53,912 nt of DNA. It comes from Bradyrhizobium sp. JYMT SZCCT0428 (GTDB lineage Bacteria > Pseudomonadota > Alphaproteobacteria > Rhizobiales > Xanthobacteraceae). The notes under the pieces were generated by a model, which saw only the letters and a list, made by a program, of their open reading frames with translations, did not search any database and was not told the DNA's origin. A program made the translations under genes and the position numbers. The stretch lies in the NCBI RefSeq assembly GCF_018131075.1, contig NZ_JAFCLS010000053.1:1-53912 (forward strand). Reading direction: 5' to 3'. This document shows, piece after piece, positions 36,724-46,439 of this stretch (position 1 is its first letter; each line of letters begins with the position of its first letter).

Positions 36724-38112
36724 ATGCTACGAAATGCTCGAGAAGTCAGCTTACGAACCGATTACCGAAGTCGAGGCAATCAAGCGAAGCTCCGCCCACC
36801 TTCTGCCAAGTCCGGCCTGGCGTTTCGAGGAGGCTTTATACCTCCGCTACTCGGCAAATTCTTTATTACGTCCTTTATCGTTGTCGTAATGCGGGCCACC
36901 ACGATTGCGTCCAAGTTCGGACTGGCGATTTTCATTGGACGTTACATTGATCTGTCGTCGCTCGGGCTCTACGGGCTGGCCGCTGGCGCCGTTGCGATCG
37001 TGCCAGTCGCGATCAGCATGGGAATGGTTCATTCCATCATGCGCGAGGCAGTGACGCTGAACGCTGGGCAATTGACCAATAACCTGCGGCATTATTGGTG
37101 CTTTACGACGGCGGCATATGCCCTAATGCTCATATCGGCAGTCCTGATCACTGTCGCCTTTGGTCTCCCCGAACTGTGGCCGCTGGTCATCGTCATCATG
37201 CTGTTCGAGCATATTGGAAACGATGTCTTTCAACTTCTTTCGAATCTCGAACGGCCGCTGCTGGCAAACACAAACGCCTTCCTTCGTGGGGCAGCCTGGA
37301 TTCTGGTTTATATCCCGATCGCCATCTGGGAACCCGCCTTTAGATCCATCACCATCCTGTTCGAGTTTTGGCTTGCCGGCAGCGTAGCGGCATTGCTCGT
37401 GTTCGCATGGGCCACCCGATCTTGGCCGTGGAAGAGGGCGTTTTTTCTTCCTTTCGAGCCAGCCTGGATTTCGGCGAAAATCAAGAGCGCTTTCATCATT
37501 TACATCAGCGATCTCAGCTTCATTGCGAGCCAATACCTTGACCGCTATCTGGTGACTTTGTTTTTGGGACTGCGGCTTGCCGGCGTCTATTTTCTTTATT
37601 GGTCGGCAGCAAATGCCGTCAGTACGTTCGTCAGCATTGTCGTTTTTCAGACGCAGCGTCCTCGCCTCATCAAGGCCCATCACGATGGCGGAACGCCGGC
37701 CCACCGACAGCTCAGTACCAGTTTCATGCGAACCACCATCCTGGCCACTGTCGTGTTCAGCATAGCAACAGGATGTGCGTTCTATGTACTAATGCCATAC
37801 CTGAAGCAGCCCGCCGTAGCCGACTATCTGGCCGCGTTCTGGCTCATTATCGCGGGAATGGCACTGCGCAACATCGCCGATTTCGGGTCCATGGCCCTCT
37901 TCACCTCCCATCGCGACCGCGTCATGACGCTCACAAACGTAAGTGCAGCCGTTGTGCTGACGGTCGCTCAGGGGCTGCTGCTGCCTACCGCGGGGCTCTA
38001 CGGCGCGGGCGCCGCTATCCTGTTGACGTTTTCTGCGATGGCGTTCTGGCGCTATAAGCTCTTGTTCAACCGTTCATTCGCTGCATCCGGTTCAAACGAT
38101 GCCCGAGCGTAA
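36724..38112 (+). CDS. Wzx-like EPS flippase (second copy)
   Basis: A 462-residue MOP-type transporter with about 12 hydrophobic segments, for example FITSFIVVVMRATTIASKFG and FWLIIAGMALRNIADFGSMA. It should flip the undecaprenyl-linked EPS repeat unit for Wzy. The ATG at 36724 has GAGGAG six bases upstream; the first 35 residues are basic and probably cytoplasmic. It shares little obvious sequence with the flippase at 6829, indicating different substrates. Confidence 0.85.
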   Translation: MLRNAREVSLRTDYRSRGNQAKLRPPSAKSGLAFRGGFIPPLLGKFFITSFIVVVMRATTIASKFGLAIFIGRYIDLSSLGLYGLAAGAVAIVPVAISMGMVHSIMREAVTLNAGQLTNNLRHYWCFTTAAYALMLISAVLITVAFGLPELWPLVIVIMLFEHIGNDVFQLLSNLERPLLANTNAFLRGAAWILVYIPIAIWEPAFRSITILFEFWLAGSVAALLVFAWATRSWPWKRAFFLPFEPAWISAKIKSAFIIYISDLSFIASQYLDRYLVTLFLGLRLAGVYFLYWSAANAVSTFVSIVVFQTQRPRLIKAHHDGGTPAHRQLSTSFMRTTILATVVFSIATGCAFYVLMPYLKQPAVADYLAAFWLIIAGMALRNIADFGSMALFTSHRDRVMTLTNVSAAVVLTVAQGLLLPTAGLYGAGAAILLTFSAMAFWRYKLLFNRSFAASGSNDARA

Positions 38113-38124
38113 CGGCACCGAATA

Positions 38125-38844
38125 TTATCGTCTGGTGACTCGCATCCCGTCGGCTGGGCTGCGCAGCCCTTTCATAACAAATCTCTGATTCTTGAATCGA
38201 TCGTCCGCGCGCTTGTTGGAACCGACAAGCTTTGCGGCCATGAATGCCGCTTCCGTGCGGTTACGGGCACCGAGGGCACGCAGGAGGGCCGCTGTGTGAA
38301 TCTTGGTTGTCCCTTCGGCTATGCTCAAGTGTTGGGCAATCTCCTTGTTGGACATGCCTTGCGCTATTAGGGGCAGGATCTCATTTTGTCGACGCGTGAG
38401 CCTCAGGCTCTCCAGCTCGGCGTTGATCGAGGGTGGAATCTCGGGCCTGTCTTCGTCGCCATCCACCAGCCACTGCGGAACGTAAATTCGCCCGGAAAGC
38501 AAATCGTTGATCGCTGTAATCAACTCTTGATCCGACTGGAGCTTGTGCACGAAGCCATGAAAACCGGCTGACAGGCAATTCAGCACATCGGCGCGAGTGG
38601 TCGACGTCGACATGAGTGCAAAGCGTGTCGCCGGACACAGTTCGTGCACTTCCTTCAAGTCGTCAAGCAGCCGGTGACTAAGGCACCCGGAGTCAACCAG
38701 GATAAGATCAACGTACTGGCTGGGTGCGAAACCCTCGAACTCCGAAGCTTCGACTACGCGAGAATGTTGAACCCGCGTCTCAATCAATTCCCGGATACCA
38801 CTCCGGTAAACGCTGTGTTGGTCGATCACTAAAATTACTGACAC
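38125..38844 (-). CDS. LuxR/NarL-type response regulator
   Basis: A 239-residue regulator with a receiver-like domain and a C-terminal LuxR helix-turn-helix (LTRRQNEILPLIAQGMSNKE, then HLSIAEGTTKIHTAALLRAL). D51 in DLILVDSGC is the likely phosphoacceptor, but the acidic pair near the N-terminus is reduced to one Asp (VIDQHS), so it may be an atypical receiver. It starts with GTG at 38844, preceded by AAGGGA. No histidine kinase gene is in the window. It probably controls EPS genes, by position only. Confidence 0.85.
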   Translation of the reverse strand: MSVILVIDQHSVYRSGIRELIETRVQHSRVVEASEFEGFAPSQYVDLILVDSGCLSHRLLDDLKEVHELCPATRFALMSTSTTRADVLNCLSAGFHGFVHKLQSDQELITAINDLLSGRIYVPQWLVDGDEDRPEIPPSINAELESLRLTRRQNEILPLIAQGMSNKEIAQHLSIAEGTTKIHTAALLRALGARNRTEAAFMAAKLVGSNKRADDRFKNQRFVMKGLRSPADGMRVTRR

Positions 38845-39403
38845 GGTGAAATCCCTTGAGTATCATGGAAGAAAAACCTCCAATCGCCGCCCCCAAAGCC
38901 TCTCCCACCATCCTCATTTCATTCTTTTGCCCAAGAACACCGACTGCCTCCAGACAGTCGACATTGCGATTAAAGTCGCAGCTCAAGCGCAAGAATTTTC
39001 ACCTCCAAACTGGCACTAACGTCCAGAAGAACCAATATCGCAATGCGGTAAAGGTAACGCTAACATTCTAAATTGTCAAAAATTTCTGTCTCTACTCTGA
39101 GAGCGATCGAAATCAGTTTTCTCTTTTCGATCAAATGGACGCCAACGCTGATTATACGCTGGGCGCACCCTGCTGAGAAATTGTGCGATATCAGTGTTCC
39201 AGTTTCGAGAACCGCACCGACGATGCAGGTCTTCTTGCGAGCAAGTTCGGGACAATCCGGCAACCTATGGCAGCCGAATTACCCAGCGCGCCGGCTATTT
39301 GCCGGTACTGGTCGGGCCAACCGGGTATCGCATCAGCATTTTTTGTGCTCCTGGGGCCGCGTTCAACATGTTTGTCCTGCAGGCCTGATATGACCCCGGC
39401 CCT
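38845..39403. other. Gene-free stretch between response regulator and SDR
   Basis: About 560 bases, AT-richer than its neighbours, forming the upstream region of the response regulator. Open frames on the + strand lack ribosome sites. No RNA recognised. Confidence 0.45.
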
Positions 39404-40480
39404 TCAAAAATTTGCCGCAGCGGGAAGCATTTCACCGGCAGGAAGCATCTCACCGATTGGCGTCCATAGAAGTCTTGGATCGAGCTGCTTCGTGTGCCGC
39501 AGGTGGCGCAACTCCGACAACCGTGTGAACGGTGCGGAATTGAACATCGCCTCGTCGAGCTGGATCCGCTGGAACACTGTCTTCAACTGCAGCGCTCCCC
39601 GCTCCGCGCTCCACTGACAATGGAAATCCGGCATACGCTCCTTTATCTTCGCGAAGGATACGCGATAACTGCGGTTGTCAGGACCGCTCGGCCCAAATGT
39701 GACTTCGCAACCGGAAAAGGTCTCGCCGACAATTTCGGCGATCTCGCGCACGGTATAGTTTTGCACTTCAGTTCCGACATTGAATGCTTCGCCGCATACG
39801 GCCTCCCGCGGGGCTTCGAGCGCGCAGAGGATCGCCTGGCAGATATCCTCGACATGGACGAGCGGACGGCACGGCGTCCCATCGCTCATCACACGGACCT
39901 TACCTGTCGTGAAGGCAAAGCCAGCCAGATTGTTGAGGACAATATCGAAGCGCTGCCGGGGCGACGCTCCGAACGCGGTCGCATTGCGCATGAATACCGG
40001 CGTGAAGCGCGAGTCGACCATCGCGCTCAATTCCTGCTCGACCAGCACCTTGCAGCGCGCGTAAGCGGTCTGGGGATCGCACAATGACCGTTCTGACTTG
40101 TATTCGGCACCTGCGGCTCCGTAGATGCTGCAGGACGATGCATACACAAACCGTGTGACGCCGGCGGCTTTGCATTTCCTCGCAAAACCAACCGATCCGC
40201 GATAATTGACTTCCATCGTGATGTCGGGATCGTTCTCTCCCAGTGGGTCGTTTGAAAGCTCGCCAAGATGAACGACCGCGTCGAACCGGGCCAGATCCGA
40301 TTGCGACAGTTGGCGAACGTCTTTGGAGATCACCATCGGCCGCGTCCGACCGTCGTCGAACAACCAACCGCGACGATACAGCCCTGTGTCCATGCCGGTC
40401 GCGTCATGACCTCGATCAAGCAGTTTCGGGCCGAGTACGGTACCGATATAGCCGTCTGCGCCTGTGTAGAGAATACGCAT
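39404..40480 (-). CDS. NAD-dependent sugar-nucleotide epimerase/dehydratase (SDR)
   Basis: A 358-residue extended SDR: GADGYIG (7-13) for NAD, YASSCSIYG, and catalytic Y140/K144 in TAYARCK. NATAFGASPRQRFD and NVGTEVQNYTVREIAE are substrate-domain motifs. It starts 9 bases after the CDP-glucose pyrophosphorylase ends on the same strand, so it probably acts on a CDP-hexose as 4,6-dehydratase, epimerase or reductase; the sequence is not a typical RfbG. The C-terminus contains an in-frame repeat (GEMLPAGEMLP). The start at 40480 follows AAGGAACACC. Confidence 0.85.
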   Translation of the reverse strand: MRILYTGADGYIGTVLGPKLLDRGHDATGMDTGLYRRGWLFDDGRTRPMVISKDVRQLSQSDLARFDAVVHLGELSNDPLGENDPDITMEVNYRGSVGFARKCKAAGVTRFVYASSCSIYGAAGAEYKSERSLCDPQTAYARCKVLVEQELSAMVDSRFTPVFMRNATAFGASPRQRFDIVLNNLAGFAFTTGKVRVMSDGTPCRPLVHVEDICQAILCALEAPREAVCGEAFNVGTEVQNYTVREIAEIVGETFSGCEVTFGPSGPDNRSYRVSFAKIKERMPDFHCQWSAERGALQLKTVFQRIQLDEAMFNSAPFTRLSELRHLRHTKQLDPRLLWTPIGEMLPAGEMLPAAANF

Positions 40481-40489
40481 GGTGTTCCT

Positions 40490-41338
40490 TCAGATGCGAG
40501 CCTGAGCGACCATCGCCGGCTGGGCGTTCTTGGATATGTCTTTGGACGGAGTCGCAGGCTCTTTATTCCACACGCACCACGGCGGTTTGCCGCTATCCCA
40601 GAGCTCTTGCAGGACGGCTTTATCGCGAAGCGTGTCCATGTTTTGCCAATAGCCTCGATGCCGATAGACCGCGAGCTGATCCTGTTCGATCAAACGCGCG
40701 AGTGGCTCGTTCTCCCAGCTCGTACCGTCGTTGTCGATGAGGTCGAGTACTTCGGGTTCCGCCACGAAGAAGCCGCCATTGATTACCTGCCCGTCAACAG
40801 CGTCCTTTTCACGGAAGCCGGCTACGCGTGGCCGGTCGGACGACAGATTGATGGCGCCAAAGCGACCCGGCTGCTGAACGGCCGTAACCGTTGCAAGTGC
40901 CCCTTGCTGATGATGAAAGGCGACCAGTTCGCGAATGTTGACGTCGCTGACGCCATCGCCGTAGGTGAGACAGAACGTCGAATTCCCCAGATATTCCCTC
41001 ACCCGCTTGAGCCTGCCACCGGTCATCGTCTTCTCTCCGGTGTCGACAAGCGTAACCGACCAGGGCTCACTCTCGTTCCGGTGGGTCTCGATCCGGTTGC
41101 GCTGAAGGTCTATCGTGAAATCTCCTTGATGGGGCAGGTAGTTGAGGAAGTAGTCTTTGATCACCGAACCCTTGTAACCACAGCAGATGACGAATTCATT
41201 CAGACCGTGGTACGAGTAGAGCCGCATGATGTGCCAGAGGATCGGACGACCGCCGATCTCGACCAATGGCTTGGGAACGACAGAGGTGTGTTCGCTCAGC
41301 CGCGTTCCATAGCCGCCAGCAAGAATGACTACCTTCAT
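40490..41338 (-). CDS. rfbF: Glucose-1-phosphate cytidylyltransferase
   Basis: A 282-residue nucleotidyltransferase that makes CDP-glucose from CTP and glucose-1-phosphate. It has the signature LAGGYGTRLSEHTSVVPKPL, then FVICCGYKGSVIKDYFLNY, TGEKTMTGGRLKRV, LTYGDGVSDVN and GYWQNMDTLRD, all RfbF motifs. The length is slightly above the usual 257, from an added C-terminal tail. The ATG at 41338 follows AGGAG. It is the first gene of the operon with the SDR. It indicates a CDP-linked deoxysugar in the EPS. Confidence 0.93.
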   Translation of the reverse strand: MKVVILAGGYGTRLSEHTSVVPKPLVEIGGRPILWHIMRLYSYHGLNEFVICCGYKGSVIKDYFLNYLPHQGDFTIDLQRNRIETHRNESEPWSVTLVDTGEKTMTGGRLKRVREYLGNSTFCLTYGDGVSDVNIRELVAFHHQQGALATVTAVQQPGRFGAINLSSDRPRVAGFREKDAVDGQVINGGFFVAEPEVLDLIDNDGTSWENEPLARLIEQDQLAVYRHRGYWQNMDTLRDKAVLQELWDSGKPPWCVWNKEPATPSKDISKNAQPAMVAQARI

Positions 41339-41879
41339 TCGCTTCTCCTGCCTCTATCGTCGCGGCCTGGTCAATCGATCGATAGGCCATCGCTCGACAA
41401 AAGGTAGGCGATGACGCCCAAAGCAAGTTGATAAGCGTCAACTCTAATCGGGGGCGCGATGTGGTGTTTTGTGCCCAGAGACAAATTCGACCTCCGCCCG
41501 ACCTTTTTCACAACGTAGACCTGCTGGAGTCCGCTGGAGCGATACCCGGTCGAGGTTGAACGCGAACTGCGCCAACCCACTTCCCCAAATCCGGTTTCCA
41601 ATCCCCTATCAGGCGTCGCAAACTCGCACCCTGCCGACGGTGACGGTTCGGGACCAATGCACCCGTCCGCCCTACTCGAGCCTGGTGAGAACGGCGTGCG
41701 TTCAGCAGACTCCCGAGCGGATCACTTCCCTGTTGAGCGACCGCGAGGACTTGACGGCCATCAACTCATGGGCGCGGCGGGCACGCAATGTTCGCTGGGA
41801 GCACTTTCTTCCGGGTAAGCCACCTCAACGTGCATTTCTACTTTGCGCCTTGCCGACCGTGAAATTCGGAGTTTTCGCC
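41339..41879. promoter_or_regulatory. Divergent intergenic region rfbF/wzz
   Basis: About 540 bases between outward-facing operons. The frame of the chain-length gene is open leftward to 41469, but the encoded text is unlike a protein of that family and I treat it as non-coding. No hairpins recognised. Confidence 0.5.
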
Positions 41880-43322
41880 GTGAGAGATGCCAATCACACA
41901 CCGATCGATTTTCCTCGAATTCTTTTGCGTCGAAGGTATCTGATCCTTATCGTCATGATCCTGACGTCAGTTGCTGCCTTCTTGTACGCCAACGCCGCAG
42001 GTGAACGCTATGAGGGGTACACTCTTCTGCGCGTTGGGCAAGGAATTAGGGATCGGTCGGCCAACTCGGTGGGAGGTCTGGGAGAGAGCGCCGACCTTTC
42101 AGGTCGCATCGATTCCCTGGTGCGGATTACAACAACCAACCAGGTGATCGGGCTGGCAGCCTCGCGGGTCGGCTTCAACCGTTTGTTCAGAAAACAGGAA
42201 GACAGCAAATTGTCGAAGCTGCTTCTCGGCTCTCTGGCTGCACTGCCCCCACAACTCGATTTTCTCAAATACTTGTCAGAAACGAAGAAACAACCGGATG
42301 TCCAGGACACCCATCTGGCAGCAATTTCGTCACTGCGTGATCTCGTCTCCGCCAAGGCGGAAGGCCGCTCGGATCTTCTGCGGATCTCATTCCGTCACCC
42401 TGATCCGTCGGTCGTATCGGACTTTCTGAATGAACTCTCGATCGCATTGGTCGCCACACAGGCAGATCTCGTTCAGGTTCCCGGCGCCGATGTCTTCTTC
42501 CAGCAGCAGACCAAACGGCTGGAGCAAGAGACCGAAAAAGCAGGCGCCGACCTTCGGAACTTCTCCGTTGGGGCCTCAATCTACTCGGTCGCGGAACAGC
42601 GCCAGCTGCTTCTCAGGCGTGCTGACGAACTTGGCACGCAGATCGCCAACACGCGCGGATCGATCGAAGATCGCAAAGGACAGAAGCAGGCGATTCTAGA
42701 TCAACTTCAAATACTACGACCGGTATACCAATCGAAGACGGTTACCGGAATCGTAGGCAACCTTCGCGGCCGCGATTTCAAGGAAAGCGAAAATGCCGTC
42801 GGAACGGTACCTAACACCGATGGGGAACTCCCACCCTTGCTGCTTGTCAAAGTGTATCAGGATGCCATGGCGAACCTTCTGAAGGTCAACACCGATCTAA
42901 ACGGTTCACTAAGGCTCGAGAAGCAGCTTGTTGGTGAACTTCAAAAGATCAGTGACGAACTTGCTGCTCTGTCGTCGAAGGAGGCCGAATACGACCGGTT
43001 GAAGCGCGTTCTCACAAGAGCTTCGGCGGCCGCCGACCACTACGGAAGCCGGGTAATAGAAGAACAGATCAATCTGGATATCGCGAAAAAGACCCAGCTC
43101 TCCAGCGTTCGGGTGATTCAATCGGCAGAACGGCCAATTGCTCCGGTGTTTCCGCGAACGAGCCACCTTGTCGGACTGGGGGTGATCGGAGGCATCGCAC
43201 TCGGCTCAGCGTTGGCGCTGATGCTGGAGTTCGCGAAGGCACGCCGACAAGACTACGAGGCCGGCGCGTCCAGCACGCGCTCCGTGCGGCTCGTTAACAG
43301 CGACATCCAGGCCGCCGAGTAG
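41880..43322 (+). CDS. Wzz/GumC-like polysaccharide chain-length regulator
   Basis: A 480-residue inner-membrane co-polymerase. Membrane helix 1 is RRRYLILIVMILTSVAAFLY (about 15-35). The periplasmic part is mostly coiled coil (about 190-420), and helix 2 is SHLVGLGVIGGIALGSALAL near the C-terminus. No tyrosine kinase domain is fused, and none is in the window. The GTG at 41880 has CGGAG eight bases upstream. It forms an operon with wzy, 36 bases on, and should set EPS chain length with it. Confidence 0.85.
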   Translation: MRDANHTPIDFPRILLRRRYLILIVMILTSVAAFLYANAAGERYEGYTLLRVGQGIRDRSANSVGGLGESADLSGRIDSLVRITTTNQVIGLAASRVGFNRLFRKQEDSKLSKLLLGSLAALPPQLDFLKYLSETKKQPDVQDTHLAAISSLRDLVSAKAEGRSDLLRISFRHPDPSVVSDFLNELSIALVATQADLVQVPGADVFFQQQTKRLEQETEKAGADLRNFSVGASIYSVAEQRQLLLRRADELGTQIANTRGSIEDRKGQKQAILDQLQILRPVYQSKTVTGIVGNLRGRDFKESENAVGTVPNTDGELPPLLLVKVYQDAMANLLKVNTDLNGSLRLEKQLVGELQKISDELAALSSKEAEYDRLKRVLTRASAAADHYGSRVIEEQINLDIAKKTQLSSVRVIQSAERPIAPVFPRTSHLVGLGVIGGIALGSALALMLEFAKARRQDYEAGASSTRSVRLVNSDIQAAE

Positions 43323-43358
43323 TCCCACGTCCCGACGAGAGAGCGCCTTGGAGGTTCG

Positions 43359-44591
43359 ATGACCGACCTGACAGACAGTGGCGCAGGGTTTACCAAGGCC
43401 GCCGGTGAAACGGCGAATGCGCAATACTTCGTCACAATCCTGGCTTCGATCACCGCCCTGAGCGTTCTTACGTTCCTATATCATTTACTGAATGCTCCAG
43501 TCTTCAATACTCTCAGCAATGCCGGCTGCATGATGCTTATCGCCTATTCCGGCATTACCGTATTGCGGTCACCGCATACCAGCACAATGAATATCCTGTA
43601 CCTTGCCGCTGCCTGCATACTTACGACCCTAAGCATTGCCTTCAACTGGTCGCAGTCGTCCGTGACCGACGGAATCAAGTACTTGTCGATCTACATTTTC
43701 TATGCCGCCGGCCACGCCTACGCAGCCCCGCTTCGCTCAATCGAAACACGCTACATCTGTTTTCTTGCGATCTTGCCGATCGCGTTCCTGGTGGCAGTCG
43801 GCGATAGCAGAGTTCCAGATTTTGTCGCCAACAATATCGGCAATACATTTTCCTACTTTGCTAACGCTAACATAGCCACCCTGTATTTTTCCGCTCTCGT
43901 CTTCGCCCTGTCGGATCGACTTAAGGGGCGCGCGATTTTCTTGCAGTTCCTGAATGCGGCGCTGATGAATAAGATCGGAGCGGCCGTGGCGACAGTCGTG
44001 GCCGTCTGCCTGTGGATCCTTATTCCATTAAGGAAGGAATCCGTGATCGCGTTAACAGCCTTTGCTGCTGTTTCAGCCATCGCTTTTTCGTTGGGCGCCT
44101 TCGACCGTGCTGTGACTCTTCTCGGAAGCATGAGCCTGCTCGTCGAACTGGGCCCTGAGGTGGTTTCCAGGATGTCCTTTGGGAAGTTGGTCGAACTTAC
44201 GGGCACGACAGATCTATCCGGATTCTTCCGCGTCATACACTGGGCCAACATATGGGACATTTATTCGAGCGGCGGCCTTGCCACCCTGCTCTTTGGATAC
44301 GGGATCGGGCAAACACCCTATCTGACGGTCCTGCAGTTCGTGCCGCACAACGACTACCTGCGCATTCTCGCAGAGTATGGACCGCTTAACCTGATCGTTT
44401 TTGTGGGCTTTCTGCTCCACGTATTGTCAAATCTGAAGACAGGTCACGCTAAAGTACTTTTCATGATTCTGCTGATCTACTTTTTTTCGGAGAACCTGAT
44501 CGACCATTTTGTGTCGATGACTCTGTACTTCACCTACGCAGGACGATTCTCGGCAATGCCGGTGGAAACCGAGGCCGAAACGGTCCGATGA
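43359..44591 (+). CDS. Wzy/O-antigen-ligase-like EPS polymerase
   Basis: A 410-residue protein with about ten membrane helices and the Wzy_C-type periplasmic loop, in which FVPHNDYLRILAEYGPLNLI is the conserved signature. It would polymerise EPS repeat units on undecaprenyl pyrophosphate. The ATG at 43359 follows GGAGG by four bases. It lies directly downstream of the chain-length gene, the normal partner. Confidence 0.88.
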   Translation: MTDLTDSGAGFTKAAGETANAQYFVTILASITALSVLTFLYHLLNAPVFNTLSNAGCMMLIAYSGITVLRSPHTSTMNILYLAAACILTTLSIAFNWSQSSVTDGIKYLSIYIFYAAGHAYAAPLRSIETRYICFLAILPIAFLVAVGDSRVPDFVANNIGNTFSYFANANIATLYFSALVFALSDRLKGRAIFLQFLNAALMNKIGAAVATVVAVCLWILIPLRKESVIALTAFAAVSAIAFSLGAFDRAVTLLGSMSLLVELGPEVVSRMSFGKLVELTGTTDLSGFFRVIHWANIWDIYSSGGLATLLFGYGIGQTPYLTVLQFVPHNDYLRILAEYGPLNLIVFVGFLLHVLSNLKTGHAKVLFMILLIYFFSENLIDHFVSMTLYFTYAGRFSAMPVETEAETVR

Positions 44592-44702
44592 CCAACCGCA
44601 TGCCTGCGCTAGTCAACGAAGGCGACTCGCTGCCGGTGGGCCAAAACGGGGTAGCCGGGATCCATCTCGGCACGGCTGCTCCCTGCCTCGCCAGGATCGT
44701 CT

Positions 44703-45755
44703 TTATCCGGGTCTGACTGCCGTTTGGCGATCCCGCCAGCCTTCCGCGAGCGATTGCTTCAGGTGCCGAAGGCGGTCCGCTATCGGTCTCGGACACAGAA
44801 TGATCGCGGCGAATCTCAGCACCGACAATTTGTCCGCGACCATCAGGTCGGCCCGGGAGCGCCAGACCAACGTTAAGATTTGAAACAAGCTGGCACCGTT
44901 GCTTCGATGATATGTCAGGAACACCAAGCCCCGGCGAGAGAAACAGCGTCTCGCTTGCAACTTGACTTCCTCACGGCGCAATCTGTCCTCAATACGTTCA
45001 TCCGCCATACATCCGATAAGATTCGTAATCTTCCGGCCATCGAGCAAGATCTGCGCTACACCCAACTTGCTTGTCTCCGAGTCTTCATGAAAGTTGTAGG
45101 TCGCGCAGGCTTCATTGACAAAGCCCACCTTGCCTTGAAAGAGCAACGGTGCCCACGCTGCGACGTCGGCAGTGTGAGGAAAGTCGAGGGGAAATCCTCC
45201 CCTCGAACGCAATGCTTGGGTGCGCAGCAAAACGCAACACATCGTTACGTCTATCTGATCCGTCAGATATTCCGAAAGGACATCGATCCCGTCCCGAAGC
45301 CCTGATACGATCCGTTTACTTACGCGTGCCGGCTTGGTTCGTCCTGACGAGGACAGGCGAAAGTTACTCAACGCGACGACAATCGGAACTTCGGAGTGCA
45401 TTGGGATAGTATCAACGCAGCGATCGAGCAGAGATGGAGATATTCTGTCGTCATCGGAAACGAAAACTACGTAGTCACCCGCGGCTGCCGCCAAACATGC
45501 GTTCCAGTTGGGCAAGAGGCCGATGTTTGTTTCCTGACTCAGCACCCGGAGCCGTTTGTCATCGAACTCCCGCAACACCTCAGACGTATCGTCCGTCGAC
45601 GCATTGTCCGAAACAAGCACCTCAATATTCTCGTAGGTCTGCGATAGCGCCGATTCAATACACTCCCTGAGTAGAGCGGCCCTGTTGAATGTTGGAATGG
45701 CAATTGTAACGAGCGGACGGCCTGCGAATTCGAATGCAACTTCAGAGGATCGCAT
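44703..45755 (-). CDS. GT2-family glycosyltransferase
   Basis: A 350-residue GT-A enzyme. It opens with VTIAIPTFNRAALLRECIES, then VLVSDNASTDDTSEV and the metal-binding region VFVSDDDRISP. The second half is helical, without membrane segments. It probably adds one sugar to the EPS repeat unit. The ATG at 45755 has AGGAG five bases upstream; a GTG two codons earlier overlaps that site. It begins 34 bases after the methyltransferase on the same strand. Confidence 0.88.
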   Translation of the reverse strand: MRSSEVAFEFAGRPLVTIAIPTFNRAALLRECIESALSQTYENIEVLVSDNASTDDTSEVLREFDDKRLRVLSQETNIGLLPNWNACLAAAAGDYVVFVSDDDRISPSLLDRCVDTIPMHSEVPIVVALSNFRLSSSGRTKPARVSKRIVSGLRDGIDVLSEYLTDQIDVTMCCVLLRTQALRSRGGFPLDFPHTADVAAWAPLLFQGKVGFVNEACATYNFHEDSETSKLGVAQILLDGRKITNLIGCMADERIEDRLRREEVKLQARRCFSRRGLVFLTYHRSNGASLFQILTLVWRSRADLMVADKLSVLRFAAIILCPRPIADRLRHLKQSLAEGWRDRQTAVRPG

Positions 45756-45788
45756 GCTCACTCCTGTCTCATAAGACCATTGATCACG

Positions 45789-46439
45789 TCAGGCTTTGTT
45801 GATGATCAAGTACGACTTGGGTATGAACAGGAACCGTTCAATGACCAGTTGCCCCTCGGGGAAAAGACTTCGAAATTCCTTTGCGGTCAGCAGGTTGATT
45901 TCGTCGAAGAATTGCCGCGTCAGCATTGCATTGCGCTGAACCAGTCCGAACGGTGAGAACTTTGCGAGAGCCCGCCCGACAGGTCTCGGCAACCAATGCA
46001 AAAACGGCATCAAAAAGTGAAGTTCAAGCGGGAACGCCTTGGCGGGCGTTTGAATGATATAATTTCTGGCAACTCGGCTGATCTCTCGCGCGAGCCCGAC
46101 GCGATCACCAGGTGGAACGTGTTCGATGACCGAATTGCAGACCAGTATATCTATCTCCTTGTCATCTACTGGGATGTGCTTTCCATCGTAGACTGTTGCC
46201 TGGATGTTGCCCGCCTCCCGTAGATTTGCGGCATCAAATTGACTGTCCAACGCGATATTGTAAATCATGATCTGCTTTGGCTGCATTTCCGATTTTACGA
46301 GGCTCCAGAAATGAAGCGAGCCACCGATGTCGGTTATCGATCGATTTTCGATATCCGGGAAGGCTCGTTTGATCCGCCGGGCGCGCGATATCCGAAACCG
46401 TGTCATGAATGGCGATATGACATTGAACCAGCCTGACAT
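45789..46439 (-). CDS. SAM-dependent methyltransferase
   Basis: A 216-residue class I methyltransferase: a SAM-binding ITDIGGSLHFWS near 36-47, VYDGKHIPVDDKEIDILVCN and SVIEHVPPGDR, the usual Methyltransf_11 motifs. Its late region has FDEINLLTAKEFRSLFPE. It is paired with a glycosyltransferase, so it may methylate the sugar that enzyme adds, or its lipid-linked product. AGGAGGTGACC precedes the ATG at 46439. Confidence 0.85.
   Translation of the reverse strand: MSGWFNVISPFMTRFRISRARRIKRAFPDIENRSITDIGGSLHFWSLVKSEMQPKQIMIYNIALDSQFDAANLREAGNIQATVYDGKHIPVDDKEIDILVCNSVIEHVPPGDRVGLAREISRVARNYIIQTPAKAFPLELHFLMPFLHWLPRPVGRALAKFSPFGLVQRNAMLTRQFFDEINLLTAKEFRSLFPEGQLVIERFLFIPKSYLIINKA

Noticed and set aside
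40268..41407. 379-codon open frame on the + strand
   Set aside because: Antisense to rfbF and the SDR; no motif or ribosome site.
41469..41879. 137-codon N-terminal extension of the chain-length regulator
   Set aside because: Unlike the family, which starts shortly before the first membrane helix; the GTG at 41880 has a good ribosome site.
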